A stretch of 64,000 bases of DNA from Vanessa cardui (GCF_905220365.1 NC_061127.1:372001-436000); one strand, 5' to 3'; positions 1-12,489 are shown, counted from the stretch's first letter. Translations and numbers: made by a program. Notes: a model not told the origin generated them from the sequence alone.

Positions 1-51
1 TAGCCCAGTAGTGGGAAATTTACAGGCTTTACTTTACTTTATTTTTACTTT
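1..51 (+). repeat. SINE 3' end (tRNA-derived lepidopteran SINE)
   Basis: TAGCCCAGTAGTGGGAAATT followed by TACAGGCTTT and a T-rich tail is the 3' end of the SINE found complete at 52.2 and 59.8 kb; the rest is outside the window. Confidence 0.75.
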
Positions 52-214
52 TAAACGAATGCTCAATAGAACGACGTTGAACTCGTTTGAGTCTTTTCGA
101 CCGATCTTATAAAATTCATAATAAATAAATAACATGATAGTGAACGAATAATGAACCTCACATTTTAGTGAATTAAAAATGAAAGTTTCTTAAAAGTTTG
201 CATTTATGAGTAAG

Positions 215-545
215 CGTACAGTCGGGTTAAGAAAAGGTTCTTCGCTTTAAGATCTATTCTCGTGGGTTCACTATGAGCGATAATCTGCTTTACCGATCGA
301 GAGTATATGACACTGACAGACATAATCCTGTATTTTGAAAGCTTGTTACACTATTTTGAACCAAGTTATCATAGTACGTAAGTTTAATTTTATATTCAGT
401 TTTCAGTTTAGTGTTTTAGTTTCAAAATGTACGGTAGGTAAGAGCTTACGACTTAGCAAAGGAATGAATTTGAAAACTGACGAAGGTTTTCTTACTCTGA
501 CGGTACATACCATTTCTCCTGTTTGTTTCATTGGGGGTTGTTGAA
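215..545 (+). repeat. Low-copy dispersed repeat, copy 1 (pair with 36370-36640)
   Basis: Shares, with the reverse complement of 36370-36640, CAGTCGGGTTAAGAAAAGGT, ATAATCTGCTTTACCGATCG and a stretch whose translation (KSLRLSKGMNLKTDEGFLTL) is mirrored by the other copy (KSLRLDKGINLKIDDGFLTL). Confidence 0.65.
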
Positions 546-994
546 TTGAAACTCTGGTTATATTAAGTTGCAATGGTTTCTACGGGAATTGGATTGATAT
601 AATGTCGATACATTATATCATACGACTGATGGACTGCGAAGTAAATTCTTTTTAGATTCCGATGAGTAAGTCCATCGCAAAATTGAATATCTTAGAGGGA
701 AGTTCATGCCCTTTAATGTGCATGAATTCGCAGATGTTTCAAATTAAAAAAACTGGGAATGATTAAAAAATAATAAAAAGCAAGATCAATGCCCTCTTCG
801 CCTCTGTTTGTCGAAGATGTTCTTTTTGTTTTTGTTGCTGCTTATAGTTGACGAGTTGAATTTGGAAGTAAGAGGAAATAAAATGATCCAAATTACCAAA
901 TAATATACATTATGTCTTCTTCAAATTTTCAATAATGTTTTTGGTAGAATTATAACTAATGAACTGACCCTAGTATATGAAAATTATCCACTAT

Positions 995-1070
995 CTAAGG
1001 AGTTTCTAAGGAGAATGCCTGTGTAGCTAAGGAGTGTCTAAGGAGAATGTCTGTATGTCTAAGGAATGTC
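995..1070 (+). repeat. 32-bp tandem repeat, 2.4 units
   Basis: Units at 995-1026, 1027-1058 and partial 1059-1070, each starting CTAAGGA; each full unit itself contains a second TCTAAGGAG. Confidence 0.85.
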
Positions 1071-1551
1071 ATTCCGAACTGTTGCGATGGTCGCTTTTTG
1101 ACGATCATGAAACAAGTGCTTGCGTCATTCCATACCCGCGAGCAGTCCAATTGCCTACAAAACAGTTTAATCAGCGGTTTTAACGCATATGAAGAATGTA
1201 GGCTGGCCTACATTTGCATGTAAATTATTAATATAACACGTATAGGCGTGGTATACAAACGGAATCGGTATATGGGACGTATAAATTATCAATTTATATA
1301 TATTATGCATTTCGGGGCCGCGTCGATGTAATTGGATCAACGATCGGCTCTCCAAGGCGTACGACTCGTGTGACTTTTGATATTTAAAAGCTAAGGTCTT
1401 TTTAATATTTAGACAATTTGAAATCTACACTAGTTATTAAATAGTTTATGAGATTATTTTACACATATGTATAATTTTTGAACCTTAATGGGATTGCGCA
1501 AACAGATAATAATGTCAGTAGATCATATTGGTTTTAAATAATTCTAGCAAA

Positions 1552-1745
1552 TCAAAATCAAATCAAAATAAACTTTATTCAAGTAGGCTTTTACAAGCGC
1601 TTTTGAATCATCATTTTACAATTAAGTGAAGCTACCACCGGTTCGAAAAGTAAATTCTACCGAGAAGAACCGGAAAGAAACTTAGTAGTTACTCTTTTTC
1701 AACATTTGAAAAATACAAAGTCATGTTAGTTAATACATTATTTAG
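1552..1745 (+). repeat. Lepidopteran repeat family C (AAACTTTATTCAAGTAGGCT)
   Basis: Same family as 23731, 35797 and 43546: starts AAATCAAAATAAACTTTATT and includes GAAGCTACCACCGGTTCG. Confidence 0.8.
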
Positions 1746-3165
1746 ATTAAAAAGCATTACTACATGAATATAACTTCAGTTTTTATTAAATAATCAATTG
1801 AGTGTTCATTAGATTATCATAATTATTAATAATAAATGTACCTTCCGATCAATGCGTCTATTTATCCGTGTTAATGTAAATATTTCCTTCACGATAGTCC
1901 CAATAATAATCAGGAACCTGGAAATGGTATATGTTGGTCCTCCCGTCCTTCTATACGAGTAAAGCCTTAGCTTTTTCTCCGGTCGTGTTGTGCTTTGCGA
2001 GTATTGGTGATTGTAAGGAAATTGAGAATGCGAATATTCGTGCAATGTAAAAGGTCCTGCACAATGAGCTGATTATATGTCACTGTCGAAATTGCGTTTA
2101 TAAGATTTTAAAGATTACATTTTCATTTTAGTATCAAACGATTGCATACTTAGAAATGATTAAAACAAAATAAATATTATAATAATAAGCTTATGAGAAA
2201 GTCTAAATTTTTATTATTCCTAAAGACTCCCGAAATAGGAATCGTCATAATAAGCTCGTATTATAATCCGTAAAATATTATTTTTCTTTTAAATAAAATC
2301 TGTCAACAGCCACTGTGGCACTTTTCGAATTGATTGATTTATGCCAAATTTAATTAATTTATCCTCAGTGATAGGACAGTTGCTAAAATTTTAATATTCA
2401 TATTATTATAATCAGTCTCGTTTGTTTTATTAATATAAAATGTAGGCTTATATAAACGATTTAGTAACTCGAAAATGAATTTCATAAATACTTAAATATT
2501 CAACACTGTATATATTCATAAATCAATAAGGCGATAAGTTTTTGGAATAGAATACCAGATGTTATTTGTTAACGATCATGGTGGTTTATTACGATATATA
2601 GAATATACATTGAGAAAGTTATTCTATAAGATGGCGCTAGAATCCACAGATTAAAAACATGCTAAGCACGTAGGAAAACATAAATATAGGAATATGTTTT
2701 AGGCATAAGTTTGATGACCATGTCCTGACTTGTTTTGTACTTTGCAATTCTCAACCAACGAGTCAAATATGACGGACAGTAGGAATATGTGCTCTGACCC
2801 ACAAATGTCAAATCTTTTACTTTTGTATTCTGACTCGATAGAAATTCGACACTAAACATATCCAACAATCCATTTCCAATAGTTAAAAACGATTTTGAGA
2901 ATCACTCCGTATTCCATCATATTACGTAACAAAAATACCGATTTCATAACATGTTATAATTTACACAAGATATGAGTGACATAAATTTGCACCACGGACG
3001 CCGCTAAGAGGTGACCTCTCGTTCGGTATTGCGTGTTATCAATCGAAATCGTTTTAATCAGACCAGTTTAAAAGTGACCATGATTCTAAGCTGCTGTGAT
3101 AAATAAATCGTCCTACAATAAAATTTGATAAGATTTAAAAAATATTGAAAAAAAAATCTAGATGT
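1746..3165. other. AT-rich DNA, nothing recognised
   Basis: No ORF with family features, no repeat copy matched elsewhere in the window. The short frames are chance ORFs. Confidence 0.5.
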
Positions 3166-3171
3166 AATCTA

Positions 3172-3545
3172 TATTAATATTATAAATGTGAAAGTTTCTC
3201 TGTCTGTCTATCATCATTTGTCTGTCACCAAATTTAATGAAATTTGGTGTGAAGCAAACTTGAACTCCGAGGAAGGACATAGACTACGTTTAATGTTGTC
3301 TTAGATTTTCGCGATTATTACACATTGAAATAAAACTAGTTTTAACGGATTTAAATCGCGTATATTAATTATTTTTATCATCCCGACGTTTCGAGCACTT
3401 TACAGCGTTCGTGGTCACGGGTAGACCGTGATCTATTTAAATCCGTTAAAACTAGTTTTATTTCAATATGCTACGCTGTTTGCCTATGACATGTAAACAA
3501 ACCAACCCCCAAAACGAGAACGAAGCCGCGGGCGTCAACTAATAT
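3172..3545 (+). repeat. Lepidopteran repeat family D, interrupted
   Basis: Starts TATATTAATATTATAAATGT (offset), includes CTGTCTGTCT, ATTTGGTGTGAAGCAAACTT and ends CGAAGCCGCGGGCGTCAACT. A palindromic element (3296-3467) sits in the middle. Confidence 0.75.
3296..3467 (+). mobile_element. Palindromic element with TTTCGA core, inserted in a repeat copy
   Basis: Perfect 33-base inverted arms lie at 3324-3356 and 3435-3467, around a core with CCCGACGTTTCGAGCAC and CGTTCGTGGTCACGG. An outer flank of about 28 bases before the left arm is shared with the second copy near 34.7 kb, so the unit starts near 3296. It interrupts a short interspersed repeat (3172-3545). The five bases CTACG before it (about 3286-3290) recur just after it (about 3471-3475), possibly a target duplication. 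Confidence 0.65.
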
Positions 3546-3929
3546 TAAATAAATATTTAATTCATTCATAATTATTATATGTTTTCAAAACATAAGAAAC
3601 TTATTATTTAATAACGCGCGAATGTTTATTATTTTAATACAGTACGGTCAAACGATATCGAAAGATAAAGAAACAAAATTATATGGGCCAATCAGTACGA
3701 TACTGGTCACACACGTCAATAGTTTTCGCACGCTTAGAAATATATATCACCCGTTACGTCACTGTCGCTGATAAAGCGTTGACTCGAAGGCTGAGATGCT
3801 CTGTCCCTTTTAAGTCAGTACAGTATCAATCGGCAAAACACCAACACAATCTTGGTTACTTTCGGAGTAGAATAAATTATATTATACTATAGATTAAAAT
3901 CTTTTGTCAATGAAATTAAAGGGCGAGTG

Positions 3930-4088
3930 AGCCATAACTATTGGCACAAGGGACATAATATCTTAGTTCCCGAGGTTGGATTCGCATTGGTGATGTTAGG
4001 AATGGTTAATCTTTCTTACAGGGCCATTGTTTATAGGCGGTGGTGACCACTTACCATCAGGTAGCCTTTATGCTCATCTGCCAAACTA
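3930..4088 (-). repeat. Lepidopteran repeat family B (GGCCACCTGATGGTAAGTGG)
   Basis: Reverse-orientation partial copy (GGTGACCACTTACCATCAGG at right, CACAAGGGACATAATATCTT at left). Confidence 0.75.
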
Positions 4089-5045
4089 AAGCTTAAAAAA
4101 ATGGAAGTATTAATTATACATCGACTACACTAATTTTTTTTAATCCTATTCACATGTTTGCGAAGTATATTGACAAATACGAATATGTACATATACATCG
4201 ATAACAATGTGTTACAACAAAAATTACATATAAATATTTACTTTATAATACAATAACAACAGTATTACGCAACGTCAATAAAATGAGTTTTCTAAAACAC
4301 AAATTCGCTTATTAACAAAATAATTCCTTCGATAGTCCGTACTAAAATATCTTCAGAGTACAAAATCCAAACAATCAACTAAAGTGGTCTCAAATCCGTT
4401 TAAGCATCAGAAAATGTTCTTTTACTTAATATGATCGCAGTTTATGTTGTGTTTAACATTATCGGAAATCTTGCAGCATGATATTATATAGTAATGCATT
4501 GAAGTGATACAACACTCAACAGCCGTTTTATTTATTCGGCTGAAGTAGCGACGTGCTATCACCGCAGTCCGTGCCAGCCAACTCAAATAAAACTTAATGC
4601 AATTTATTACACGTTACTCAACACTTGTAAAACCACTTCTTATATTTATTCATGAGTAATAAGTCCACGCTTTCTTTTTATCCGCCTTTATGAAAACAAT
4701 AAACTTAAAAAATTAAAATTTTATTAATTTTTTTTTTATTCTCATCATTCGCGTCTTAAGGAAGAGTGTTGTGTGTTATTTTGTAGAATACATACGATAA
4801 GTGAAAATCAATAAAATAAAACCCCTAGCTATATATAATAAGGCAAAAACATTACGGTGGCTTTCTGGAGTGTCTCCTTTGTTTGTTTAGTAGTTTTTTC
4901 TTGCTTGACAGTTATTGACAAGCTTTAGTATTACTATTAAAAAAATAGGAATAAAAGTGCAGTGTGTGTTGGATAAATGCAAATTCATAGAATTTCATTC
5001 GTAGAATTTAAAAATTAATTGTCATTTACTTGTATTAAAAAGTTA
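4089..5045. other. AT-rich DNA, nothing recognised
   Basis: Poly-T/A tracts and short frames only. Confidence 0.5.
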
Positions 5046-5047
5046 AA

Positions 5048-5100
5048 AAGCAAAATCAAAATAAACTTTATTCAAGTGGGCTTTTACTAGCACTTTTATA
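5048..5100 (+). repeat. Repeat family C, 5' fragment
   Basis: Only the AAAATAAACTTTATTCAAGT start and the next ~25 bases are present. Confidence 0.65.
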
Positions 5101-5559
5101 CAACTTAATTCCGAAATTTATAGTTTAGTCGTAATAATAATACGTGGAAATTAACAGCAATAACAAGCAATTAGCGAATAATATAAAAATATATATATCG
5201 TGACACATTTGTTTTACAACTTGTAGTATGACTCAGATCGACATATAAAGCCATTAAGTCTACCTGTTGCTCTATATCGCCTCATATGGATGAGAAGTAC
5301 GTATTTTCAAACGACATTAACTGTAAAATCAATTTATTATTGAGATTTCGAAGTATATCAAGTTAAATTATGCACTTTCATAAGAATTTTCTAACTAATG
5401 CAATTTAACTGGGCCTGTGTACCCGGGGCCTCATATATCGATAGTGAGGGTTGCAACATTGCTATAAACACATTTAAAAATAAAAAATAAAAGTGTTCGA
5501 AAATTATTGAGGATAAATTTAATCGTATAGAAAAAAGATAAAAAAACATATTTGGTCCC

Positions 5560-5657
5560 GCTTCGATTCTTTCTCCGGTTATTCTCAGGTCTGAGCTGTT
5601 AAATGCCGAACCGGTGGTATCTTCTTTTTTGCATAAAGATTTTTGACTTTGATATAA
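5560..5657 (-). repeat. Repeat family F (CTCAGACCTGAGAAGAGCCG)
   Basis: Reverse copy: TTATTCTCAGGTCTGAGCTG, CCGAACCGGTGGTATCTTC, AAAGATTTTTGACTTTGATA. Confidence 0.6.
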
Positions 5658-5761
5658 GTTCCAATACTTGGAGGTTATTTCCAGTATGTGTAGACGGATG
5701 GAGAAATGGTCCACCTAATGATGGAAACCCATAATTAATTTTTTTTACAATTCCTTATTTT

Positions 5762-5850
5762 ATCTTGTGTTAAACTGGCTCACTCATCCTTCAAACCAGA
5801 ACATAAGAATACTTCTTACTCATAATGATGGCTGTCTTAAACCCTAACAA
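5762..5850 (+). repeat. Repeat family B, short fragment
   Basis: ACTGGCTCACTCATCCTTCA, then AACCAGAACATAAGAATACT. Confidence 0.55.
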
Positions 5851-7999
5851 CAAATAATAAATATAAATAACTATTTCGGTTACTAACATAGAATAAAATG
5901 AACAAATATTTGGTTAACATATGTATTAATATATTTATCTTTCTCATACATTGATAGCGAAAGCTGATTTTTGTCCCAATTAAGTTAACTACACTTCAAA
6001 ATCGGTTATGGTCTCATTTTGAAGAGCAGAAGATGAGCAGAAAATTAAAGAGGATTCTTGATTGCATTCACCCAATTGTTAAAATTTAACAAATGATTAA
6101 TTTTATAGAGAAGTAAAATGGTCAAACGAAGAACGACGAACGACAATCAAAAAAATATTTTGAATAAACGCGAAGTTTCGCGAGAGATCCACTAGAATTA
6201 TAATGATTAAGCGGAAAAATAAATAATCTAGTTTATCTTTTATAAGATAAATTAAAAAAAGGCGTGGCTTTGAAACAAATAACACGCCGTCCGTACTATA
6301 CAGCCCTACGTGGTTCCAACTCACGTTGACAGTTGCATTTTGAAATTCGCACGTGTGCGGAACCACGCACGTCGTATGTAGAACGCCATATATCAGATAA
6401 GAAATATACCGATGCAATTTTACGAGTGCGTTTCCGATTAAATAGTAAATTCATTTAAATATTCGTGATTATTGGTATTAGGAAATCGACACACGTGCGG
6501 TAGTTAGTAATCTGTTGGAGGCATTATAATTTCAAAACTATATTTTATATGTCACTTTGTATAGTTATTTTTACTAATGTAAATAAACAAATGAACCTTT
6601 TTTATTGAATAAGGGATATTTTTATTTTCAATAAATAAATAATCATTACCATCATTCTCATTACACAGTATAAAATAATGTCGCTTACTGCTGTCTGTCC
6701 CTAAGCATGCCTAGATCGTTAAAATTACGAAAATTATTTGGATGCGGTTTTTAATAGATAGAGTGATTTGAGAGGATGGTTTTTGTATATAATACACAGA
6801 CAATAAGGTAAAAAAACTGATAATTAAAGAAGTTTCTCATGTGATGTTGTAAATAAACAAATTATATATAATATATATTGCACTAGTATTGCACCCATGC
6901 GAAGCCGGGCCGGGTCGCTATAAATAGATATATCTAATACAATTTATTATACCTTCAAAGTAAACTTAGCAACAACAAGTGTTGCTTAATTAATTCAATA
7001 CGAATATAAAACTTTGTAAAAAAAAACGTTATCTAGAAAATACGCGGCCGGAAAAAGTCTTATTTATATAATTATTATTTGATGTTAGTTAAACTATTAA
7101 AATACATACAGATCAAAGCTATGCTTACGTTACCTTTCTATTTCTGTGAATATCGGTTTAATCGTTAAGTTTATGACAATTTTATGGATATGATTCGTAT
7201 TAGGCAAACGCAAGTGTTGCGAATTATGATGACTCAGCTGTTTATTTATACTCGATATGCAACATTGTGTGACTTAAGTTTCTGCTTTTTTATGCTAACT
7301 CAATAAAAATATTTACTTATTTAAAATTAACTTTAACAACAATCATTATTTACCACAGACATTACTTTTAATATATTTTTTACATTCATATAATCTCAGA
7401 GAAAACAAATGTCAGATGTAGCGTTCGGAACATTAAAATGAAGCAACGCAAAACGAATACACAAATATTGCAGTAACACTGCACTTAAGTTTTAAGCATC
7501 GCCCTGGAAGAAGATTCACTTCAGCAACAGTTATATCGAAACTTAGATGTGCAAAGCTATAGCGAACCGAATATAAACACAGAAAGCCTCAGAAAACCTA
7601 ACGTAAGCTCAAGTGATAATGTTCCATATCTTAAACTTAGTTACCCTAATATCTTGGTAGACTAATAATCAATTATCAAAATTTCCTTAATTATACAAAT
7701 TGTGACTTGAAATTGAAACTGGTTTTGAAGACTGGAGATTTTCGAAAGATATTCTTTTTAAGAAAAAACAATTAAAAAAAGACATTCAGCCCACTGAGAC
7801 AAACAAATATACGTAATAGAAATAACTTTTATTCTCCGGGAAAACCCAAAGACATTGCTAGTATATGAATCACACATTGGGTGCAACTTGATACATATTT
7901 TCTTTCCATTGACATATTTTCAATCCGTTTTCCTTCAGAAAAATGTCACTCATAGCCTATTTTGTTCATACTAGCCAAAGGAAATTAATTTAAAAAGTC
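5851..7999. other. AT-rich intergenic DNA
   Basis: Nothing beyond a relic of the family E head near 6895. The minus-strand frame at 6103-6417 has no family features. Confidence 0.45.
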
Positions 8000-8350
8000 T
8001 TCCAAACACCAGCACGCAGCATGATATAACAATCAGTAATCGATCCGTCAATCCACATCACAGATCCAGTTTACGACACAACGAGGCATGACAATAGCCG
8101 AACCGCATTCCGAGTCCGAGAGAGAGCTGTCACATCTGTCAAACACATAACGTGACCTTGACACACAGTCCAAGGCCCAAAAATAATGCACGAATGAATC
8201 ACTCACATTAACGGCTCCAGGCGGCTTTTGTTTTCACCTCTTTATGTCACTATTCCGCTTATAAGCGTGAAGTGAATTTCGTTGTTTAGTTAACTAGTAG
8301 ACACACCCGTCGTCGCTCGATTTTGAGGAGTTAGTTGTCATGTGTTATAT
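8000..8350. other. Moderately GC-rich non-repeat stretch, possible promoter or non-coding exon
   Basis: Contains balanced-composition DNA with phrases such as CATAACGTGACCTTGACACA and CCGTCGTCGCTCGATTTTG, unlike the AT-rich flanks, and no long ORF. TTATAAGCG near 8259 could be a TATA-like element. Function is not determinable by eye. Confidence 0.25.
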
Positions 8351-9415
8351 TATCAAATATCTTCATATCGGTTCAGTACTTTGATATCGACAGAAAGACG
8401 TCAGAGAGAGGGCTACTTTCAGATGTATAACATTAATATAGATTAATCAAAGTAATCTCTAATTATAAGTATTTCTTTGTGTATTATTACAATTACATAC
8501 ATATTAGTAACTAGCTGTCATCCCGACTTCGTATGGCTAAATTTCATAAAACAAATTAAAGAAGATAATTCCTAAAGGCCTTCCTTAATTAATGAAAAAA
8601 TCATAGTACAGTCAGAAAAGTGAAAAATAAAAAAAATGAAATTAAAAAACGGACAATGCAGAGTACATTTACACAAAATGTACTAAACAGTGAGTCAATA
8701 CTGAATCTTGTATAAATTATTCTGTAACTTAAAACTATGTATAATAACATACCAATGTCACGGATTAAAAAAAATAGATTTGACAGCTGACGTCCTTGTA
8801 TGCATGTGTGAGTTGTGTATGTTTGCCGACATTTGTTTTTTATTATATTACCTGTTTTACCGAATTCGTCAAATTAAGGAAGCAATTATTATATAATTTA
8901 CATAATATTTGTATCAAAAGAATAATCCATCAAATAAAAACATTGTAAAAAAATGTTCTTGAAACGGATTATATTTTACAGCGGCTTTGCTCGCGTGGAA
9001 ATTGACTATCTGAAATTTTAAACCCTTTTACACCCCCTTAGAGATACAATTTCCGAAATTCCTTCCTTAGTAATATATACATAGATTTCCACTAAGTTTT
9101 CATTCAACTGAGGTTAAGTACTTATTAAATACTGCATCTATCCGCAGACATTAGAATAGCTTCAGTTTAGTATTTTTTCTGTTGCGAAACACAGAATAAC
9201 ATATCTGTATCTGAATATTGATTTTATGTGTATTTTTATTAATATGTCTAAATAATTCTCCTCTTTCTTTAAGTTGTCTGGTAAATAATTCTCTATGTCA
9301 AAAAGTAGATCAATATCTATCAGTAAAGTATTATATAGCTTTAAAGATTCCACTCTTCATTAACGTGTTATTATTTTGTATGGTGTATCAGAAAGTATTA
9401 CATTATTATATAACA

Positions 9416-9456
9416 CAGAAAAGATATAAAGTAATTTTTACTTTATATCTTTTCTG
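9416..9456. repeat. Perfect hairpin, 19-bp arms and 3-base loop
   Basis: CAGAAAAGATATAAAGTAA, then TTT, then its exact reverse complement. Not flanked by recognisable genes. Confidence 0.9.
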
Positions 9457-10711
9457 ACAACACTTTTGGAACAAGACCATGACTCTTACTTTTGTGATCA
9501 TTATTAATTACATTCCACGAATCATTGATTTCATATAAAGGCATTGCAATTATAATCGGTACAAAGATTTTATCTCTTAGAACAAACATTCCATAGAGAT
9601 ACTGAGATAAGTTACAAAGCTGTTCACATAGAGCCTTAGCGGAGAAAGTTGTATTAAAAAAATAAAATTTATACACTTTTGTAGGCCTTTGTTAAAGTGA
9701 CAATGAAAACACTTTCAATTGAGAAACTATTGCATAAAATCGAAGCTTTTTATAATTATGTAAAATGTTTAAAATACATAAAATTAGAATAAAACGACTA
9801 TAAACTATTCGTGTCGCAAAATCATTTAAGTGATCCGAGCGATGCCGCTTAGTCTGGCTTTATTTGCTAATATTACATTCGCTACCCAAGCCAGGAATTA
9901 ATCAGTCAATCAAAGTATTGAATTATTTACCATCCTTATGATTCAATCAAGGTATACTTGACGCTATCAATAGTCAACTCCGGTTGTAACAAATGAAAAT
10001 AAAGTCTATAATTTTGACAAATGTTTTAAATTAAAATCACACTTCCTAGATTTGGTAATAGTGATTTTTAATTCAGATCTACTTTAGTAGGTTAAAAGGA
10101 CCCCTAGTGCATATATGAAATAATTAATTAAACATTTTAAATTAGCAAGCTACATTATTACGAAAGTTTTCATAATCTACTTTATGTGACAATATCATAA
10201 ATATCCTGCTATTTTTATTTCATTCCGCATGATTGATGTATAATGATGCAATTGATAAATGCTAATATTGTCTTTCTCAAATGATATTGCAGTCTTTTAA
10301 TTATTAATAAATTTAAAAATACAATGCGAACTTGGTAGATACCACCTGTTTACATTTACTTTGTAATAATAATTTGTAAGCCTGGTTTATGGTTCAAAAG
10401 GGTACAAGTGTAATTTGAGACACACGTGTCATAACATTATTGAACCATCAGCTTGGAAGTAAATCGTCTGCATGTTTTTTCAATCACATTATTTCAATCA
10501 GACTTTTTCATTTGGAACAGGACAGACCATAGGACGAAATGACGGAGCTTGTATAACGAAAAGGCACGCGATGAAATTATCGAAAAATTATCTGGAAGGT
10601 ATATCTCTATTAACCATAAATACACACAACCGCCTTGTGAACATAGACATATAATTTATTTTTGTTTCTATGATGTATAAGGTTAAGATGCAGGCGTTCT
10701 AAGTCGAGATC
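9457..10711. other. AT-rich DNA, nothing recognised
   Basis: A minus-strand 77-codon frame (9443-9676) begins in the hairpin arm; no motif was recognised in it. Confidence 0.45.
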
Positions 10712-10936
10712 GAGTCGAGATGGCCCAGTGGTAAGAACGCGCGCATCTTAACCGATGATTGCGGGTTCAAACCCAGGCAAGCACCGCAAATGACAAATTT
10801 AATAGAAATTCTGCCACATGTGTATTCCACGAAACCGCATTGGAACAGCGTGGTGGAATATGTTCCAAAAACCTTCTCCTCAAAGGGAGGGGAGGCCTTT
10901 AGCCCAGTTGGAATTTACAGGCTGTTGTTATTGTTG
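10712..10936 (+). repeat. tRNA-derived SINE, internally deleted
   Basis: Has the tRNA-like head (GATGGCCCAGTGG, box-B-like GGGTTCAAACCC) and the GTT-rich tail, but lacks about 80 bases between GCACCGC and AAATGACAAATTT. Confidence 0.85.
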
Positions 10937-10987
10937 ATGTATAAGAAATTATAATTTCTATTCTATTCAATTCAATGCCTATGAATG

Positions 10988-11023
10988 AAGGACTATCTGA
11001 TAATAAATTATCAGATAGTCCTT
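10988..11023. repeat. Perfect hairpin, 16-bp arms and 4-base loop
   Basis: AAGGACTATCTGATAA, TAAA, then its exact reverse complement; about 50 bases after a SINE tail. Confidence 0.9.
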
Positions 11024-11517
11024 TTGCCTTCCTAAGATAAAGTTCTCAAGTGGTGACCCACAATTAATTATTATCTCACACAATATTTTTATACGCATTT
11101 AAGGTATTTAATGTGAAAATTATTGCCAACATTTGGACCGCCAAAATGATATTAATAGCTTTGCCAAATATGGGCAAGACTAGTAACCTAAGGCCAGTCA
11201 TGGACAACTGACATAATTATACAAAAACAGCAATATACGTCAAAACTGAGGCACTGAACATCCGCCCCATTGAAATAATTTAAACATTATATAAATATTA
11301 TTAATCATTATTATATTGTACGGGCATATTATTTAACATACATAAAAATATCTTAAAACATAAGCCAGTAAGCGTCAGCTCTTTGCAAGAAAAACAAAAA
11401 TTTTGTTTGAGATTTTAACAATTTGCTTGCATTGTATAAAATAATTATGATTAGGATTTGAAAAAAATAAATTACATTATTCATTTATTAATTAAGAACG
11501 TGATATATGTAACTTTA

Positions 11518-11790
11518 CTAGCGACCCGTCCCGGCTACGTACGGGCTCAATGCTGATACTAATTATACAAAATTTCTTTATTTACGATATCACATTAAAA
11601 ACTTCTAAAATTAGAAGTATTTCTTTACTTTATTGTCCACGTACAGCGTAAAACCCACTGCGTAATTTAAAGATCTAAGCATTCATAGGGCCAGACAGGC
11701 GGTCAGCGATTTTCAACCGACTTCCAAAAGGAGGAGGTTATCAATTCGTCTGTATTTTTTTTTTTTTTTTTTTTGTTTTATACTATGATG
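11518..11790 (+). repeat. Repeat family E copy with a nested LINE-type 3' tail
   Basis: Family E (CTAGCGACCCGTCCCGGCT ... GTAATTTAAAGATCTAAGCA) is interrupted near 11700 by TTTTCAACCGACTTCCAAAA, GGAGGAGGTTATCAATTCG and a run of about 20 T. Family E appears to resume at TGTTTTATACTATGATGA. Confidence 0.55.
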
Positions 11791-11989
11791 ACCGATCACC
11801 ATATCCGACCAACTTGTCCTGCTCTGTAATGCCGACGATACGACAAATATACTCACAAATTTACACTCAGTGTAGTTGCTATAGTAGCGATGATATAACG
11901 TAACCGAAATTACGAATTAATAAACCGACAACAACACGCGTATATATCTTTGCGAGGGTGTAAATTTTAAGTATAATGTAGTGCTGACT

Positions 11990-12320
11990 TGTATCACATG
12001 TACAATACTTTTACGTAAGACTACACCTGTTTTCCGGCGCGCCTTGCGAGGTCGAGTACCTGGGAATGCAGTCAACGACTAATGACGTCACTGGTCTATA
12101 CAACATTACCTCTACACTCCACGTGTATGTGTGTGCCCTTATAACAATTAATATAAAGCCGATAATACGACGGAATTAAACATCCTGTCGTTGCGAATAA
12201 TTTTAAGTAAGTCAGTCGATATCATTTTTGTCGGGTTTTCACACGCTTTTAAATGCTAAAGTGCGTTCTTACGAAAGTCGGAGAGACCTTACTTCGGATG
12301 TGAATTTTTTGTAACTCAAT
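11990..12320 (+). other. Moderately GC-rich stretch, possible core promoter
   Basis: AATATAAAGCCGATA near 12150 is TATA-like and is followed about 60 bases later by TTTTAAGTAAGT, which resembles a splice donor. It could be a non-coding first exon, but no downstream coding exon was linked to it. Confidence 0.2.
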
Positions 12321-12489
12321 CATACTTAAATTAACTTAATTGACGAATAAAATTAAAAATATTGTCAATAAAAGAAATTATACAGTTATTAGTGGCTTGA
12401 CTCGTGCTGCTGAATGTCATCGCGACGAGAAAAATAAAGCGATGACAATATTGTATACGATTCTTTTTACGAATTATATGAAGTGAAAC

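Noticed and set aside
10712..10790. tRNA-like sequences with box-B-type GGTTCAAACCC
   Set aside because: They are SINE heads: no full cloverleaf with acceptor stem closes, and each continues into the same SINE body.
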